This document shows positions 8,428 through 17,718 of a stretch of 64,000 bases of DNA, in pieces (positions within the stretch are counted from its first letter, which is position 1; each line of letters begins with the position of its first letter). The translations under genes and the position numbers were made by a program. Under the pieces are notes generated by a model. That model ran no database searches and had not been told where the DNA came from. It saw only the letters and a list, made by a program, of their open reading frames with translations. Source of the DNA: Ruegeria profundi (lineage in GTDB: Bacteria > Pseudomonadota > Alphaproteobacteria > Rhodobacterales > Rhodobacteraceae); the NCBI RefSeq assembly GCF_001507545.1, contig NZ_LQBP01000004.1, forward strand, positions 310,001 through 374,000. The letters are read 5' to 3'.

Positions 8428-9979
8428 AAAATACCGCTGGCGCCGCAGCCGACAGGACCCGGCCTCGGCTGATGCCCGTGCTGACGCGATTTCGCGTATC
8501 AGAGCGGCGACGCAACCGGCCGAGGCGGCGAATGACACGGCCCCAGCAACCGACATTGAGACGATCAAAAGCGAAGGTTTGACGGGTCGGCAGTTGCGCG
8601 TAGCAAGACGCCTGGCACAGAAAAATGGGCTTGAGGCGACGTCGGACTACGACGCGGTGCGGCTTTTGCGTCTGAAGGGCATAAATCCTTTCGAACGGGC
8701 CAACCTTCTGGATCTGGCTGCAAATAAGAAAAACCCCGAAGAACAGGCAAGGGACAAGATCAAGATTCAGCTGCCGCAGACGATCACAGAACAACCGCAG
8801 ATCCTACCTGGCCCCAACCTAAGCCCTGCGGAACGGCGCAATCTTGAGATTGGACAGATACAGAAGGACATCGCGCGCCGCCGCAGACGAAAGCTGTTTG
8901 CCCTGTTTGCGCGGTTGACCGCCTTTGTCCTGCTACCGACGTTGATTGTGGGCACCTATTTCTACAGATACGCAACACCTATGTACGCCAGCAAATCTGC
9001 CTTTTCGATCTTGCAGGCAGATGGTGGTGGGGCTGCTTTTGGCGGGTTTCTTGCGGGGACGCAATTCGCCACAGCGCAGGATTCGGTCGCAACACAGGAA
9101 TTTCTTGAATCCAAAGATGCACTCGTACGACTAGAGCAGGACACAAACTTCTCGGAGATCTTCAAGCAGGAGTGGATAGACCCGATCCAACGCCTGCCAC
9201 AGGACGCATCGCTTGAAGAAACCCACAAGCTGTTCAGACGGATGATAACCATCGGGTACGACCCAAGCGACGGGATCATCCGAATGGAAGTCGCGGCGCC
9301 AAGTCCTGAAGTTTCGGTCAAGTTGTCCGAGCGCCTGCTGTCCTACGCAGAGGAGACCATAAACGGGTTGAGCGAGTTGAAACGCGAAGACCAGATGCGC
9401 GATGCAATCGCCACGTTCGAAAGCGCACAGCAAGAACGCAGAAAAGCTCAGGAAGCCCTGATTGAACTGCAGCTACAGGGGGCCGTTCTGGACCCTGAAA
9501 ACGTGATTGCAGGCCTTCGCATGCGGATCAACGCGATCGAAGTTGAGTTGCAGGAAAAGGAACTGCAATTGGCCGCGCTGATGGACAATTTGCGCCCGAA
9601 CCAGGCCAAGGTGGATGGCGTTCGCGCCGACATTCAGCGCCTTGAGTCAGTTCTGGCCGAACTGAACGCCGAAATGGTTGACGTCTCGGCTGGCGAGAAT
9701 TCGTTGGCACGGCTGAGCGTTCGAATTCAGATGGCGCAGGCCGACCTAGCGGCGCGGGACTTGATGATGCAGACCGCCCTGGAGCAAGTGGAAAACACCC
9801 GCACCGAGGCAAACCGCAAAGTTCGCTATCTGACAGTGTCCGTGAACCCGGTTGCCAGTGAAGAACCCACCTACCCACGCAAGTTCGAAAATACGATTTT
9901 GGCTTTCCTGTTATTTGCTGGTATCTACCTGATGATCTCGCTTACCGCGTCGGTCCTTCGTGAACAGGTATCCTCGTAA
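8405..9979 (+). CDS. kpsE: Capsule polysaccharide export inner-membrane protein, KpsE-like
   Basis: A 524-residue polysaccharide co-polymerase family protein of KpsE/BexC type. It has a basic cytoplasmic N-terminal region of about 160 residues, a transmembrane helix around 164-187, a long periplasmic region rich in coiled coil (about 330-480) and a C-terminal transmembrane helix followed by REQVSS. KpsE links the ABC exporter to the outer-membrane channel. The N-terminal region is longer than in E. coli KpsE. The start at 8405 lies inside the end of kpsT; the 23-base overlap implies translational coupling. kdsA follows after 5 bases. Confidence 0.85.
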   Translation: MTTKPKAKKYRWRRSRQDPASADARADAISRIRAATQPAEAANDTAPATDIETIKSEGLTGRQLRVARRLAQKNGLEATSDYDAVRLLRLKGINPFERANLLDLAANKKNPEEQARDKIKIQLPQTITEQPQILPGPNLSPAERRNLEIGQIQKDIARRRRRKLFALFARLTAFVLLPTLIVGTYFYRYATPMYASKSAFSILQADGGGAAFGGFLAGTQFATAQDSVATQEFLESKDALVRLEQDTNFSEIFKQEWIDPIQRLPQDASLEETHKLFRRMITIGYDPSDGIIRMEVAAPSPEVSVKLSERLLSYAEETINGLSELKREDQMRDAIATFESAQQERRKAQEALIELQLQGAVLDPENVIAGLRMRINAIEVELQEKELQLAALMDNLRPNQAKVDGVRADIQRLESVLAELNAEMVDVSAGENSLARLSVRIQMAQADLAARDLMMQTALEQVENTRTEANRKVRYLTVSVNPVASEEPTYPRKFENTILAFLLFAGIYLMISLTASVLREQVSS

Positions 9980-9984
9980 GACAT

Positions 9985-10818
9985 ATGAAACATGTAAAAA
10001 TCTCCGACCTCACGGTCGGCAATGATCTGCCTCTGACGATCATTGCCGGCCCTTGCCAGCTTGAAACCGCCGATCACGCCCAAATGATCGCCGGAAAAAT
10101 GAAAGAGGCCTGCGATGCCGCCGGTGCGCAGTACGTATTCAAAGCTTCGTACGACAAAGCCAACCGGACGTCTTTGACCGGAAAACGAGGCATGGGGATA
10201 GACGCCGGGTTGAAGGTTCTGGACGAAATCCGCAAAGGGATGGGTATTCCGGTCCTGACTGACGTTCATACCGAATCTCAGTGCGCGCAAGCTGCTGAGT
10301 CGGTGGATGTTTTGCAGATCCCGGCATTTCTGTGCCGCCAAACGGATATGCTGCTGGCAGCGGGAAACACGGGCAAAGCCGTGAACGTCAAAAAGGGTCA
10401 ATTCCTCGCCCCGTGGGAAATGCCTAATATTGTTGAGAAAATCGAAAGCACGGGCAATCAGAATATCCTGTTGACAGAACGCGGCACGTCGTTCGGATAT
10501 AACACTCTGGTCGCCGACATGCGGTCGCTGCCGCAGATGGCGCAAACCGGATATCCTGTTGTGATGGATGCAACCCACTCGGTTCAGCAACCCGGCGGCA
10601 AAGGTGGGTCATCTGGCGGCCAGCGTGAATTTGCTCCGGTCATGGCCCGCGCCGCAGTGTCGTTGGGTGTCGGTGCCGTGTTTATTGAAACGCACCAAGA
10701 CCCAGATAACGCACCATCCGACGGACCCAACATGATCCCCTTGCACCAGATGCCACAATTGGTTGAAACGTTGATGCGTTTTGATGCGCTGGCCAAGGCC
10801 AACCCGATTCAGATTTAA
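9985..10818 (+). CDS. kdsA: 3-deoxy-8-phosphooctulonate synthase
   Basis: This 277-residue enzyme condenses phosphoenolpyruvate with arabinose-5-phosphate to Kdo-8-phosphate, the precursor of Kdo for lipid A core and for the Kdo linker of group 2 capsules. Diagnostic segments are AGPCQLE, FKASYDKANRTS, VLTDVHT, QIPAFLCRQTDML and VMDATHSVQQPGG. Its place directly behind kpsE and before a phosphomannomutase argues for a surface-polysaccharide operon. The invariant N in KANRTS is that of KDO8P synthases. No other Kdo gene is in the window. Confidence 0.96.
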   Translation: MKHVKISDLTVGNDLPLTIIAGPCQLETADHAQMIAGKMKEACDAAGAQYVFKASYDKANRTSLTGKRGMGIDAGLKVLDEIRKGMGIPVLTDVHTESQCAQAAESVDVLQIPAFLCRQTDMLLAAGNTGKAVNVKKGQFLAPWEMPNIVEKIESTGNQNILLTERGTSFGYNTLVADMRSLPQMAQTGYPVVMDATHSVQQPGGKGGSSGGQREFAPVMARAAVSLGVGAVFIETHQDPDNAPSDGPNMIPLHQMPQLVETLMRFDALAKANPIQI

Positions 10819-10831
10819 GCAGAGCGATAGC

Positions 10832-12328
10832 ATGACCAAACCCATCCCAGAGGTGACCCCAAACACCTGGAGCTTTCTACGCGACCCGATGATCAAGCCC
10901 ACCGGCTTCCGCGAGTATGACGCCCGCTGGAAATACCCTGACGAGATTAACTTGCCAGGTATGACAGCGCTGGGGCTGGGATTGGGCACGCAGATGTACA
11001 AACGCGGGATCGAGCCGGTGATCGCGGTTGGTAACGACTATCGCGACTATTCGCTGGCGATTAAGAATGCGCTGATCCTGGGCCTGATGCAGGCGGGGAT
11101 TCAGGTCAAGGATATTGGCCCTGCCCTCAGCCCCATGGCCTATTTCGCACAGTTCCATCTGGATGTTCCAGCGGTCGCCATGGTCACCGCCAGCCACAAT
11201 CCAAATGGCTGGACCGGTGTGAAGATGGGCTTTGAACGCCCGCTGACCCATGGCCCCGATGAAATGGCAGAGCTGCGCGATATCGTGCTGAACGGCGAAG
11301 GCGTGCCTCGGGAAGGCGGGTCATACGAATTCGTGGATGGCGTGAAAGAGGCATATCTAGACGATCTGGTAGGCGATTTCAGAATGTCCCGGCCGCTAAA
11401 GGTTGTCTGCGCGACCGGCAATGGAACCGCTTCGGCCTTTGCACCCGAACTTTTCGAAAGGATGGGGGTCGAGGTTGTACCCAGCCATAGCCGCCTCGAC
11501 TACAGCTTCCCCAACTACAACCCCAATCCCGAAGCGATGGAGATGCTGCACGACATGGCCGACACCCTGAAATCCAGCGGTGCCGATCTGGCACTGGGTT
11601 TTGATGGTGATGGTGACCGTTGCGGCGTTGTGGATGACGAGGGTGAGGAGATCTTCGCCGACAAGGTCGGTGTGATCATGGCGCGCGATCTGGCCAAGAT
11701 TTACCCCAACTCGACATTTGTAGCGGACGTGAAATCGACCGGATTGTTTGCCAGTGACCCGGAACTGAAAGCGCTTGGAGCAAAAGCCGACTACTGGAAA
11801 ACCGGGCACAGCCATATGAAACGCCGGGTCAAGGAAATCAACGCTTTGGCAGGGTTCGAAAAATCGGGCCACTACTTCCTGGCCGAACCGATCGGCCGCG
11901 GCTATGACTGCGGCATGCGGGTGGCGGTTGAAATCTGCAAGCTGATGGACCGCAATCCGGACCAAAGCATGTCGGACCTGCGCAAGGCGTTGCCAAAGAC
12001 ATGGTCGACACCCACCATGTCGCCCTATGCCGCCGATACCGAGAAATACGACATCCTCAAACGGTTGGTCGATAAGCTGGTTGCCAAAGCCGATGCCGGC
12101 GAAAAACTGGCAGGCCGTGCGATCAAAGAGGTTGTCACCGTCAACGGGGCGCGGGTCATTCTGGACAATGGCAGTTGGGGTCTGGTGCGCGCGTCTTCGA
12201 ATACCCCGAACCTTGTTGTGGTTTGCGAAAGCAGCGAGAGCGAGGATGAAATGCGCGCGATCTTCGCGGGTATTGACGCGGTTATCCGGACAGAACCCGG
12301 CGTTGGCGATTACGACCAGACGATCTGA
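10832..12328 (+). CDS. Phosphomannomutase / phosphoglucomutase
   Basis: A 498-residue alpha-D-phosphohexomutase that interconverts hexose-6- and hexose-1-phosphates, here probably for nucleotide-sugar synthesis. The phosphoserine loop is TASHNPNGWTG, the metal-binding loop is GFDGDGDRCGVV, the sugar-binding loop is GEKSGH-like (FEKSGHYF), and the phosphate-binding C-terminal domain carries RASSNTPNL. The start at 10832 lies 13 bases after kdsA, so it ends the kpsT-kpsE-kdsA-mutase unit. A GGGCGCC-TTCG-GGCGCCC hairpin lies at 12341-12358 just after the stop, without a T tract. Mannose versus glucose preference cannot be read from sequence. Confidence 0.93.
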   Translation: MTKPIPEVTPNTWSFLRDPMIKPTGFREYDARWKYPDEINLPGMTALGLGLGTQMYKRGIEPVIAVGNDYRDYSLAIKNALILGLMQAGIQVKDIGPALSPMAYFAQFHLDVPAVAMVTASHNPNGWTGVKMGFERPLTHGPDEMAELRDIVLNGEGVPREGGSYEFVDGVKEAYLDDLVGDFRMSRPLKVVCATGNGTASAFAPELFERMGVEVVPSHSRLDYSFPNYNPNPEAMEMLHDMADTLKSSGADLALGFDGDGDRCGVVDDEGEEIFADKVGVIMARDLAKIYPNSTFVADVKSTGLFASDPELKALGAKADYWKTGHSHMKRRVKEINALAGFEKSGHYFLAEPIGRGYDCGMRVAVEICKLMDRNPDQSMSDLRKALPKTWSTPTMSPYAADTEKYDILKRLVDKLVAKADAGEKLAGRAIKEVVTVNGARVILDNGSWGLVRASSNTPNLVVVCESSESEDEMRAIFAGIDAVIRTEPGVGDYDQTI

Positions 12329-12357
12329 GAGGCTGTTTTTGGGCGCCTTCGGGCGCC

Positions 12358-14322
12358 CTAATCCGCACCAAGCAGTTTGAGCAGACCTTTCTTCGCCTCT
12401 TCCTCAAGCTTTTTCTTCAAGGCATCCTCGGCGCTTTCTCTGTCCGTCACCACGGTGTCCAACTCCTCGCTAACCTTTTCAAAAACCTTTTGCTTGGCAT
12501 CGTCCTCAAGGTCTTTGAGCTGCCCTTCTGCGGCGGCCTCAATCACTTTGGTCAGGTCCGGTTTGATCGAGGGGCTGCTCCACGGTCCAACAATACGAAC
12601 GGGCACTGACAGGCCCTGTCCGGAATTGGCCCGCAACGCTGTGGGCGTAAACATATAGTCAAGTGTGCGCGCACCTAGATTGACCTTTCCGGTCCCGTCT
12701 GCGCGGAAATTATCCAGTGACATCAACAGATCAGTGTTGGTCAACACACCCTGACCCATCGTGAAACTGGCCGAGAGGCTGTTGAAAACCGTGGTCCCGC
12801 CTGCACCCTCGCCACGCCCCATCAAGCGATCTAGGTCCAAGCCTGAGATTACGCCCGGACCCACCTTCAGACTGCCCTTGCCGCTGAGGGATCGCATGAT
12901 CTGATCTTCGGTTTGCCCAACGCCCAGGAATTCGAACTCACCCGACCCAGTACCTGACAGCCGTTCAACTCCGACCAGTGTAGTCAGGGCTTGCTGAACA
13001 TCCATGTCTTGCGCCGTCAGCTTGCCGCCAACCGAAAGGCCATTGCGATTGTTAGCCACCACCTGCCCGTTTACTTTCCCCGAAAACAAAGTAGCCGGGT
13101 TCATGCCAAGCACTGCGCGGGACCGATCAAGGCTCAGCGTCAGGTCGCTGGGGCCAAGTTTGATTTCGGGCAAAATAATGGATGAGGCCGTCAGGCGAAT
13201 CTCTCCGTTTGCCAGCGACAGGCTTGAAGCATCGATCGGTGTCGTTGACCATCCATCGCGTGGCGTTGACCCCGCGCCCGCACCTGTGCCAGCCCCAGAC
13301 GCCGCTGGCGCAGTATTGTATCGCGACAGGTCGATATCGCCACCAGTCAGCCGCGCCGTGACTTTCGGTGGGTCCGATATCTCGATATCTGCCTCACCGG
13401 TAAATCGGTTGTTGTCCAACTGCGCCACCATGTTGCGCAGCGAAATGCGTCCGGCACTGGTATAGGTCATCTGCCCTGACACATCGGCCACCCGACCCAA
13501 TCCCAATGGCACCCCGACGCCTGTCTGCCCAAAAGCCGCCAGCATTTGTTCGGTGTTTGTCGTCTTCACCTCTAACGCGCCATCCATTTCACCAGCGAGG
13601 TTAACGCGCCCGTCGAACCCAACCTCACCCCCCGGCGCGCGCAGCGCCAGTTGCAGCGGCGTGACAGCACCCGAGGCGAAAGCCGGCAGGTCCGGGATTT
13701 TCAGATCCACACTTACTTTGCCCCCAGGCACAGCCATCTGAGCAGCCATAACCATGGGTGACGCCGGTCCCGGCCAGCTTGCGGACAGATCAACATTGGC
13801 AAAGTCGAACTTGGTCGCACCATTCTCAGTATAAATCAGCCGCGCATTGGTGAGTTCCAGTTGATCCAGAGTCACAGCACGCTGCTGTGACGTTTCAGGC
13901 GGTGAACTACCTATGCTGCCTGTCACGGCCTTCGGCTCAACCGGCTGGAGCTCCCAATTGCCACGGCCATCGGAAAGCTCCAGCCGCAGCACCGGGTTGT
14001 CCGCGACCACGCGCCGAATCCTTAGATCGCCGTTCAACAGCGCTGCGGCGTCTACACCCATAGCGAGGCTTTCAGCGCTCAGCATCGGCTCGGACCCAGC
14101 CCAAGGCGCATTTCCAAAGGTCACCGGACCGGCCTCAAGCCCCAAAACCGGCCAGAACGACAGTTTTACGTCCCCTGACAGCTTTAACTTGCGGCCTGTT
14201 TCGGTCTTGACCTGTTCGGCCAGAATCGCCGCCAGTTTATCTCCCGGCATCAGCAGCAAGGCGCCGATGACCAGCCCGAATGCCGCGACGAAAATAAAAA
14301 GAATGCGCAATAGCCACTTCAT
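12358..14322 (-). CDS. AsmA family protein
   Basis: A 654-residue AsmA-like protein: one N-terminal membrane anchor (about 4-24), then a long periplasmic beta-rich region with AsmA features (KLSGDVKLSFWPVLGLEAGPV near the N-terminus and LSGKGSLKVGPGVISGLDL towards the C-terminus), ending in a charged coiled segment (EDALKKKLEEEAKKG). AsmA-like proteins belong to the bridge-like lipid-transfer group and influence outer-membrane phospholipid transport. It is transcribed away from rimO and convergent with the mutase gene. Confidence 0.88.
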   Translation of the reverse strand: MKWLLRILFIFVAAFGLVIGALLLMPGDKLAAILAEQVKTETGRKLKLSGDVKLSFWPVLGLEAGPVTFGNAPWAGSEPMLSAESLAMGVDAAALLNGDLRIRRVVADNPVLRLELSDGRGNWELQPVEPKAVTGSIGSSPPETSQQRAVTLDQLELTNARLIYTENGATKFDFANVDLSASWPGPASPMVMAAQMAVPGGKVSVDLKIPDLPAFASGAVTPLQLALRAPGGEVGFDGRVNLAGEMDGALEVKTTNTEQMLAAFGQTGVGVPLGLGRVADVSGQMTYTSAGRISLRNMVAQLDNNRFTGEADIEISDPPKVTARLTGGDIDLSRYNTAPAASGAGTGAGAGSTPRDGWSTTPIDASSLSLANGEIRLTASSIILPEIKLGPSDLTLSLDRSRAVLGMNPATLFSGKVNGQVVANNRNGLSVGGKLTAQDMDVQQALTTLVGVERLSGTGSGEFEFLGVGQTEDQIMRSLSGKGSLKVGPGVISGLDLDRLMGRGEGAGGTTVFNSLSASFTMGQGVLTNTDLLMSLDNFRADGTGKVNLGARTLDYMFTPTALRANSGQGLSVPVRIVGPWSSPSIKPDLTKVIEAAAEGQLKDLEDDAKQKVFEKVSEELDTVVTDRESAEDALKKKLEEEAKKGLLKLLGAD

Positions 14323-14382
14323 TTAACTGCTCTCCGCTTATTTGGCATGCGTTGAAAAGATCATTCAAACCCTGCGCCGCAT

Positions 14383-14411
14383 TTGCAAGAGGAAGCGTTC
14401 CCCACTATATG
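14383..14411 (+). promoter_or_regulatory. Promoter of rimO, probably giving a leaderless mRNA
   Basis: TTGCAA (14383-14388), 17 bases, then TATATG (14406-14411) fits a sigma-70 promoter. The expected transcription start falls at or within a base or two of the rimO ATG (14419), and no Shine-Dalgarno sequence precedes that ATG. Confidence 0.55.
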
Positions 14412-14418
14412 CCGCGCC

Positions 14419-15807
14419 ATGACCACGAACCCGCCAAACCTCCGCCCAGACCTCGCGCCCGCCGCCCGGATGCCCGAGTCGCCACGTTCGAACCAGCCTA
14501 CGATTGGTATGGTGTCTCTGGGCTGTCCCAAAGCATTGGTCGATAGTGAGCGTATTCTGACCCGCCTGCGCGCAGAAGGATACGGCATTTCGCCAGATTA
14601 TTCCGGGGCAGATGCCGTAATCGTGAACACCTGTGGGTTCCTCGACAGCGCCAAAGCCGAGTCTCTGGACGCCATTGGTGAGGCTTTGGTGGAAAACGGC
14701 AAGGTCATCGTAACTGGCTGCCTGGGCGCGGACCCTGATTATATCCGCAAGCACCACCCGCGCATCATGGCCGTGACGGGGCCGCATCAGTACGAGCAGG
14801 TGTTGGATGCCGTCCATTCGGCGGTTCCACCCAATCCCGACCCCTTTGTCGATCTTCTGCCAGCCAGCAGCGTGCAACTAACGCCGCGGCATTACAGCTA
14901 TCTCAAGATTTCCGAGGGCTGCAATCACAAGTGTAAGTTCTGCATCATCCCAGACATGCGTGGCAAACTGGCCAGTCGTCCGGCGCACGCTGTCCTACGT
15001 GAAGCCGAGAAACTGGTCGAAAACGGGGTGCGTGAGCTACTGGTGATCTCGCAGGATACCTCGGCCTATGGGTTGGACCGAAAATATGATGTGAACCCAT
15101 GGAAAGACCGCGAAGTGCGCAGCCATATCACCGATCTGGCGCGTGAACTGAGTCAACTCGATGCTTGGGTGCGTCTGCACTATGTCTATCCCTACCCGCA
15201 TGTGCGCGATCTGATTCCCCTTATGGCCGACGCAGGTTGCAACGTTTTACCGTACCTGGATATTCCGTTCCAACACGCCCATCCGGACGTACTGAAACGC
15301 ATGGCACGCCCTGCCGCCGCCGCGAAAACGCTGGACGAGATTGCCGCGTGGCGCGCAACCTGCCCCGATATCACGCTGCGCTCGACCTTTATTGTCGGCT
15401 ATCCGGGTGAGACCGAGGCCGAGTTTCAGACCCTCCTCGACTGGATGGATGAGGCGCAACTGGATCGCGTCGGTTGCTTTCAATACGAAAACGTCGATGG
15501 CGCGCGTTCCAACGACTTGCCGGATCATGTTCCAGCCGAAGTCAAACAAGACCGCTGGGACCGCTTTATGGAAAAAGCGCAGTCGATTTCCGAGGCGAAA
15601 CTGGCCGCCAAAGTTGGTCAAATCATTGATGTGATCGTGGACGAGGTCGATGACGAGGCCGCCACCTGCCGCACCAAATCGGATGCGCCCGAGATCGACG
15701 GTAACCTGTTCATTGATGAAGCGCATGAAAACCTGAAGCCCGGCGACATTGTCCGGGTTGAGGTGGACGAGGCCGGTGAATACGATCTGTGGGGTAAGCT
15801 GGCCTGA
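14419..15807 (+). CDS. rimO: Ribosomal protein S12 methylthiotransferase
   Basis: This 462-residue radical-SAM enzyme methylthiolates a conserved Asp of ribosomal protein S12. It has the N-terminal MTTase domain ([38 protein letters not shown]) binding one 4Fe-4S cluster, the radical-SAM cysteine motif CNHKCKFC at residues 168-175, and a C-terminal TRAM domain. Length is normal for RimO. The ATG at 14419 is favoured because the upstream candidate at 14383 coincides with the -35 box of the likely promoter. Confidence 0.95.
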   Translation: MTTNPPNLRPDLAPAARMPESPRSNQPTIGMVSLGCPKALVDSERILTRLRAEGYGISPDYSGADAVIVNTCGFLDSAKAESLDAIGEALVENGKVIVTGCLGADPDYIRKHHPRIMAVTGPHQYEQVLDAVHSAVPPNPDPFVDLLPASSVQLTPRHYSYLKISEGCNHKCKFCIIPDMRGKLASRPAHAVLREAEKLVENGVRELLVISQDTSAYGLDRKYDVNPWKDREVRSHITDLARELSQLDAWVRLHYVYPYPHVRDLIPLMADAGCNVLPYLDIPFQHAHPDVLKRMARPAAAAKTLDEIAAWRATCPDITLRSTFIVGYPGETEAEFQTLLDWMDEAQLDRVGCFQYENVDGARSNDLPDHVPAEVKQDRWDRFMEKAQSISEAKLAAKVGQIIDVIVDEVDDEAATCRTKSDAPEIDGNLFIDEAHENLKPGDIVRVEVDEAGEYDLWGKLA

Positions 15808-15906
15808 CACCGTCACCTGCAATGGCCGAAATCTGACCCAATTTACTGGCTTTTTATAACGGAAGGGTTGATCATAACTGGGCAGCCAGCCAGGAAGGAG
15901 GGCTCA

Positions 15907-16305
15907 ATGTCCTATCCGCGCCTCTTTGACCTGAAATATGTGATGGCCATCCTTGCCGCCCAGCTTTGCGCCTTACCTGCCATTGCCGACTCTTACCGAT
16001 CGGGCGGATTCATAATCATAGGCTCCACACCGCCAAGCTTTTTGGACCATAGCAAACACAAGGTGCATCGGTACTATGGTGCGCCAAGAGTCTATCACCC
16101 GAAACCCGAGCATGAGTACAAGGCCAAACCGGACCACTACCACCACAGGGCCAAGCCCAAACTCCGCTATTTCAAACCGGTCAGGCGTCACCATCAAACG
16201 GTACGCGGCTTCCGCAACAAACACGCCTCACCGTATTTCATTCAAAGACGTTATGGCATTCAGCGCCGTGGTTTACGCTTTGGCGGCGACTGGCGAAAGC
16301 ACTGA
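15907..16305 (+). CDS. Small secreted His/Tyr/Lys-rich basic protein, unknown
   Basis: A 132-residue protein I do not recognise. It has a strong ribosome-binding site (AAGGAGGG just upstream) and a signal-like hydrophobic stretch (YVMAILAAQLCALPAIADS) with cleavage after IAD or ADS. The mature part is very basic and rich in His, Tyr, Lys, Arg and Pro, with runs such as KPDHYHHRAKPK and PVRRHHQT. The composition suggests binding of metal, polyanion or cell wall in the periplasm, but this is only inference. It stands alone between rimO and the convergent dgkA. Confidence 0.6.
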   Translation: MSYPRLFDLKYVMAILAAQLCALPAIADSYRSGGFIIIGSTPPSFLDHSKHKVHRYYGAPRVYHPKPEHEYKAKPDHYHHRAKPKLRYFKPVRRHHQTVRGFRNKHASPYFIQRRYGIQRRGLRFGGDWRKH

Positions 16306-16310
16306 GCCAA

Positions 16311-16667
16311 CTACACCAGACTCAGCAGCCCGATCACCCAAGCCACCCCGGCTGCCACCGCCGTTACAGCAACAGCCGCACTAGCTGCATCCTTCGCTTG
16401 GCCGGCTAACCTGTTGTGATCGGTTGACGTGTGATCGACAGCACGCTCAATCGCGGTGTTGAACAGCTCGGCGACCAGAACAAGCAACCCCAGAACCAGT
16501 ATCAAAGCACGCATCCCGTCGCCCAACGGCAGCCAAACAACCAGCAGCGCCGACAAGATGTTTGCCCAAACCCAAGTACGAAATGAATACTCTTCACGCC
16601 ACGCGACAACCAGCCCCTGCCAGCTCCAGCGCGTACGATTCTTGAGGCGGACAAAAAAGGTTCTCAT
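16311..16667 (-). CDS. dgkA: Diacylglycerol kinase (DgkA family)
   Basis: A 118-residue integral membrane kinase with three transmembrane helices. The family signature ELFNTAIERAVDHTSTDHNRLAGQAKDAASAAV holds the catalytic Glu and the Asp that binds Mg-ATP. The enzyme phosphorylates diacylglycerol to phosphatidic acid, recycling lipid left over from envelope synthesis. Length and topology are normal. It is convergent with the His-rich secreted protein, 5 bases apart. Confidence 0.92.
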   Translation of the reverse strand: MRTFFVRLKNRTRWSWQGLVVAWREEYSFRTWVWANILSALLVVWLPLGDGMRALILVLGLLVLVAELFNTAIERAVDHTSTDHNRLAGQAKDAASAAVAVTAVAAGVAWVIGLLSLV

Positions 16668-16725
16668 TTGCCGTCGATATCCTGTTGTATTGAGTTCCGG
16701 CCCTCAACGCAGTGTATTGGGCACG

Positions 16726-16746
16726 AAAAAGCCGCCCGAGGGCGGC
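16726..16746 (-). terminator. Rho-independent terminator of the lipoprotein gene
   Basis: The stem GCCGCC/GGCGGC (16731-16736 with 16741-16746) with a 4-base loop is followed on the minus strand by five T. It lies 50 bases beyond the stop of the small lipoprotein gene and upstream of dgkA. Confidence 0.8.
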
Positions 16747-16796
16747 CTGATCTTTGGTCGCGAGCGAGCGGCCTGGCAGAGCCGCCCGCGTCATCC

Positions 16797-16985
16797 TTAT
16801 TGCGAGACCGGGTTACAGACGGTCTGGCCCGCTTCGGTCGTTGCCAGCTCGGTCCCGGCCGGGCAGCTTGGCGTACCGAATTTGTCATACTCGGGGGTGA
16901 TGAAAACCGGTGCCGGCTCCTCTTGTTGCGAGCAAGCCGCCAAAACAAGGGCAAATGCGCCAACGGCGACAAATTTGAGTTTCAT
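16797..16985 (-). CDS. Small lipoprotein, unknown function
   Basis: A 62-residue predicted lipoprotein. The signal MKLKFVAVGAFALVLAAC carries a lipobox (LAAC), so the mature protein starts at the lipidated Cys and is only about 45 residues long. It contains two further Cys (PSCPAGTEL and TVCNPV) that could form a disulfide. Start choice: AGAGGA lies 9 bases before the ATG at 16985, whereas an ATG at 16994 would abut the same sequence. It ends in a strong terminator. Similar short lipoproteins occur in Rhodobacteraceae; no function is known to me. Confidence 0.75.
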   Translation of the reverse strand: MKLKFVAVGAFALVLAACSQQEEPAPVFITPEYDKFGTPSCPAGTELATTEAGQTVCNPVSQ

Positions 16986-17214
16986 GTCCGTCATTCCTCT
17001 ATTAATTTTCTGATATTGCCCGAGTATTTGGGGCCTCAGGTAGGATACGGCCTGAATGGTATTTTTGCAACGCAATCAATCACAAAGTCGTGAATAAAGG
17101 CGGAACAACGCCGGTAAACCCCTCAGAAACTGCAAGTTTATGAGCAAACGCTACCGTTTTCCGTATGTCGCCCTAAACTGTTGTCATGACATTTGCGAAA
17201 GACGGAGTAGCCAC

Positions 17215-17457
17215 ATGCCAGACCAACCAGCCATTGCGCAAAAAGGCCCCTACGCGGTCGATGTGATCGAAGGGAAAAGCTATTTCTGGTGTGCCTGTGG
17301 GCTGTCCAAGCGCCAGCCTTTCTGCGACGGCTCCCACAAAGATACCGATCTTGAGCCCGTCAAGTACACGGCGGAAAGCAGCAAGAAAGTCTTTTTCTGT
17401 GGCTGTAAATGCAGCGCGAACCCGCCCTTATGCGATGGGTCACACTCTGGGTTGTAG
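17215..17457 (+). CDS. CDGSH iron-sulfur domain protein (two motifs)
   Basis: An 80-residue protein with two CDGSH motifs, each binding a 2Fe-2S cluster through three Cys and one His: C26, C28, C37, H41 and C62, C64, C73, H77. Tandem-motif bacterial CDGSH proteins resemble the mitochondrial Miner2/CISD3 type and are thought to act in iron-sulfur or electron transfer. The ATG at 17215 has GGAG upstream. It ends directly against the stop of the first DUF6455 gene on the opposite strand, one of three such genes. Confidence 0.92.
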   Translation: MPDQPAIAQKGPYAVDVIEGKSYFWCACGLSKRQPFCDGSHKDTDLEPVKYTAESSKKVFFCGCKCSANPPLCDGSHSGL

Positions 17458-17718
17458 TCAGGTTTTTAACGGGTTCAAAAGATCGGCGCTGGCACAAAAT
17501 TCCGGGGCCTCATGGGCCTCGGACTGCTGCCGTGACAACCATAACGCACATCGATCACTGCACTGTGCCGCTCGACAACGACCGACCATTTCTGCGTAGC
17601 GGTCCGGCGTTAGTCGCCCTGTCGCCATAGCTTCGGACAGCGAGATATTCATGCATCGCGCCACCGAGCGGGTAAGCCAGAAATGTTGCTCAACATCCTC
17701 TAAATTGTCTTTTGCCAT
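17458..17718 (-). CDS. DUF6455 family protein, copy 1
   Basis: An 86-residue soluble protein with the DUF6455 layout: EQHFWLTRSVARCMNISLSEAM, then LTPDRYAEMVGRC, a cysteine cluster and APEFC near the end. Compared with its two upstream neighbours the cluster is altered (C-x4-C-x3-C instead of C-x2-C-x5-C), while the final Cys is kept. The start overlaps the stop of copy 2 by one base (TGATG), so translation is coupled. The family is common in Rhodobacteraceae and has no established function; the cysteines may hold a metal or cluster (inference). Confidence 0.78.
   Translation of the reverse strand: MAKDNLEDVEQHFWLTRSVARCMNISLSEAMATGRLTPDRYAEMVGRCRAAQCSDRCALWLSRQQSEAHEAPEFCASADLLNPLKT

Noticed and set aside
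12341..12358. GGGCGCC-TTCG-GGCGCCC hairpin as an intrinsic terminator of the mutase gene
   Set aside because: The T run is upstream, not downstream, on the plus strand and no T run follows on the minus strand; it is kept only as a hairpin note.
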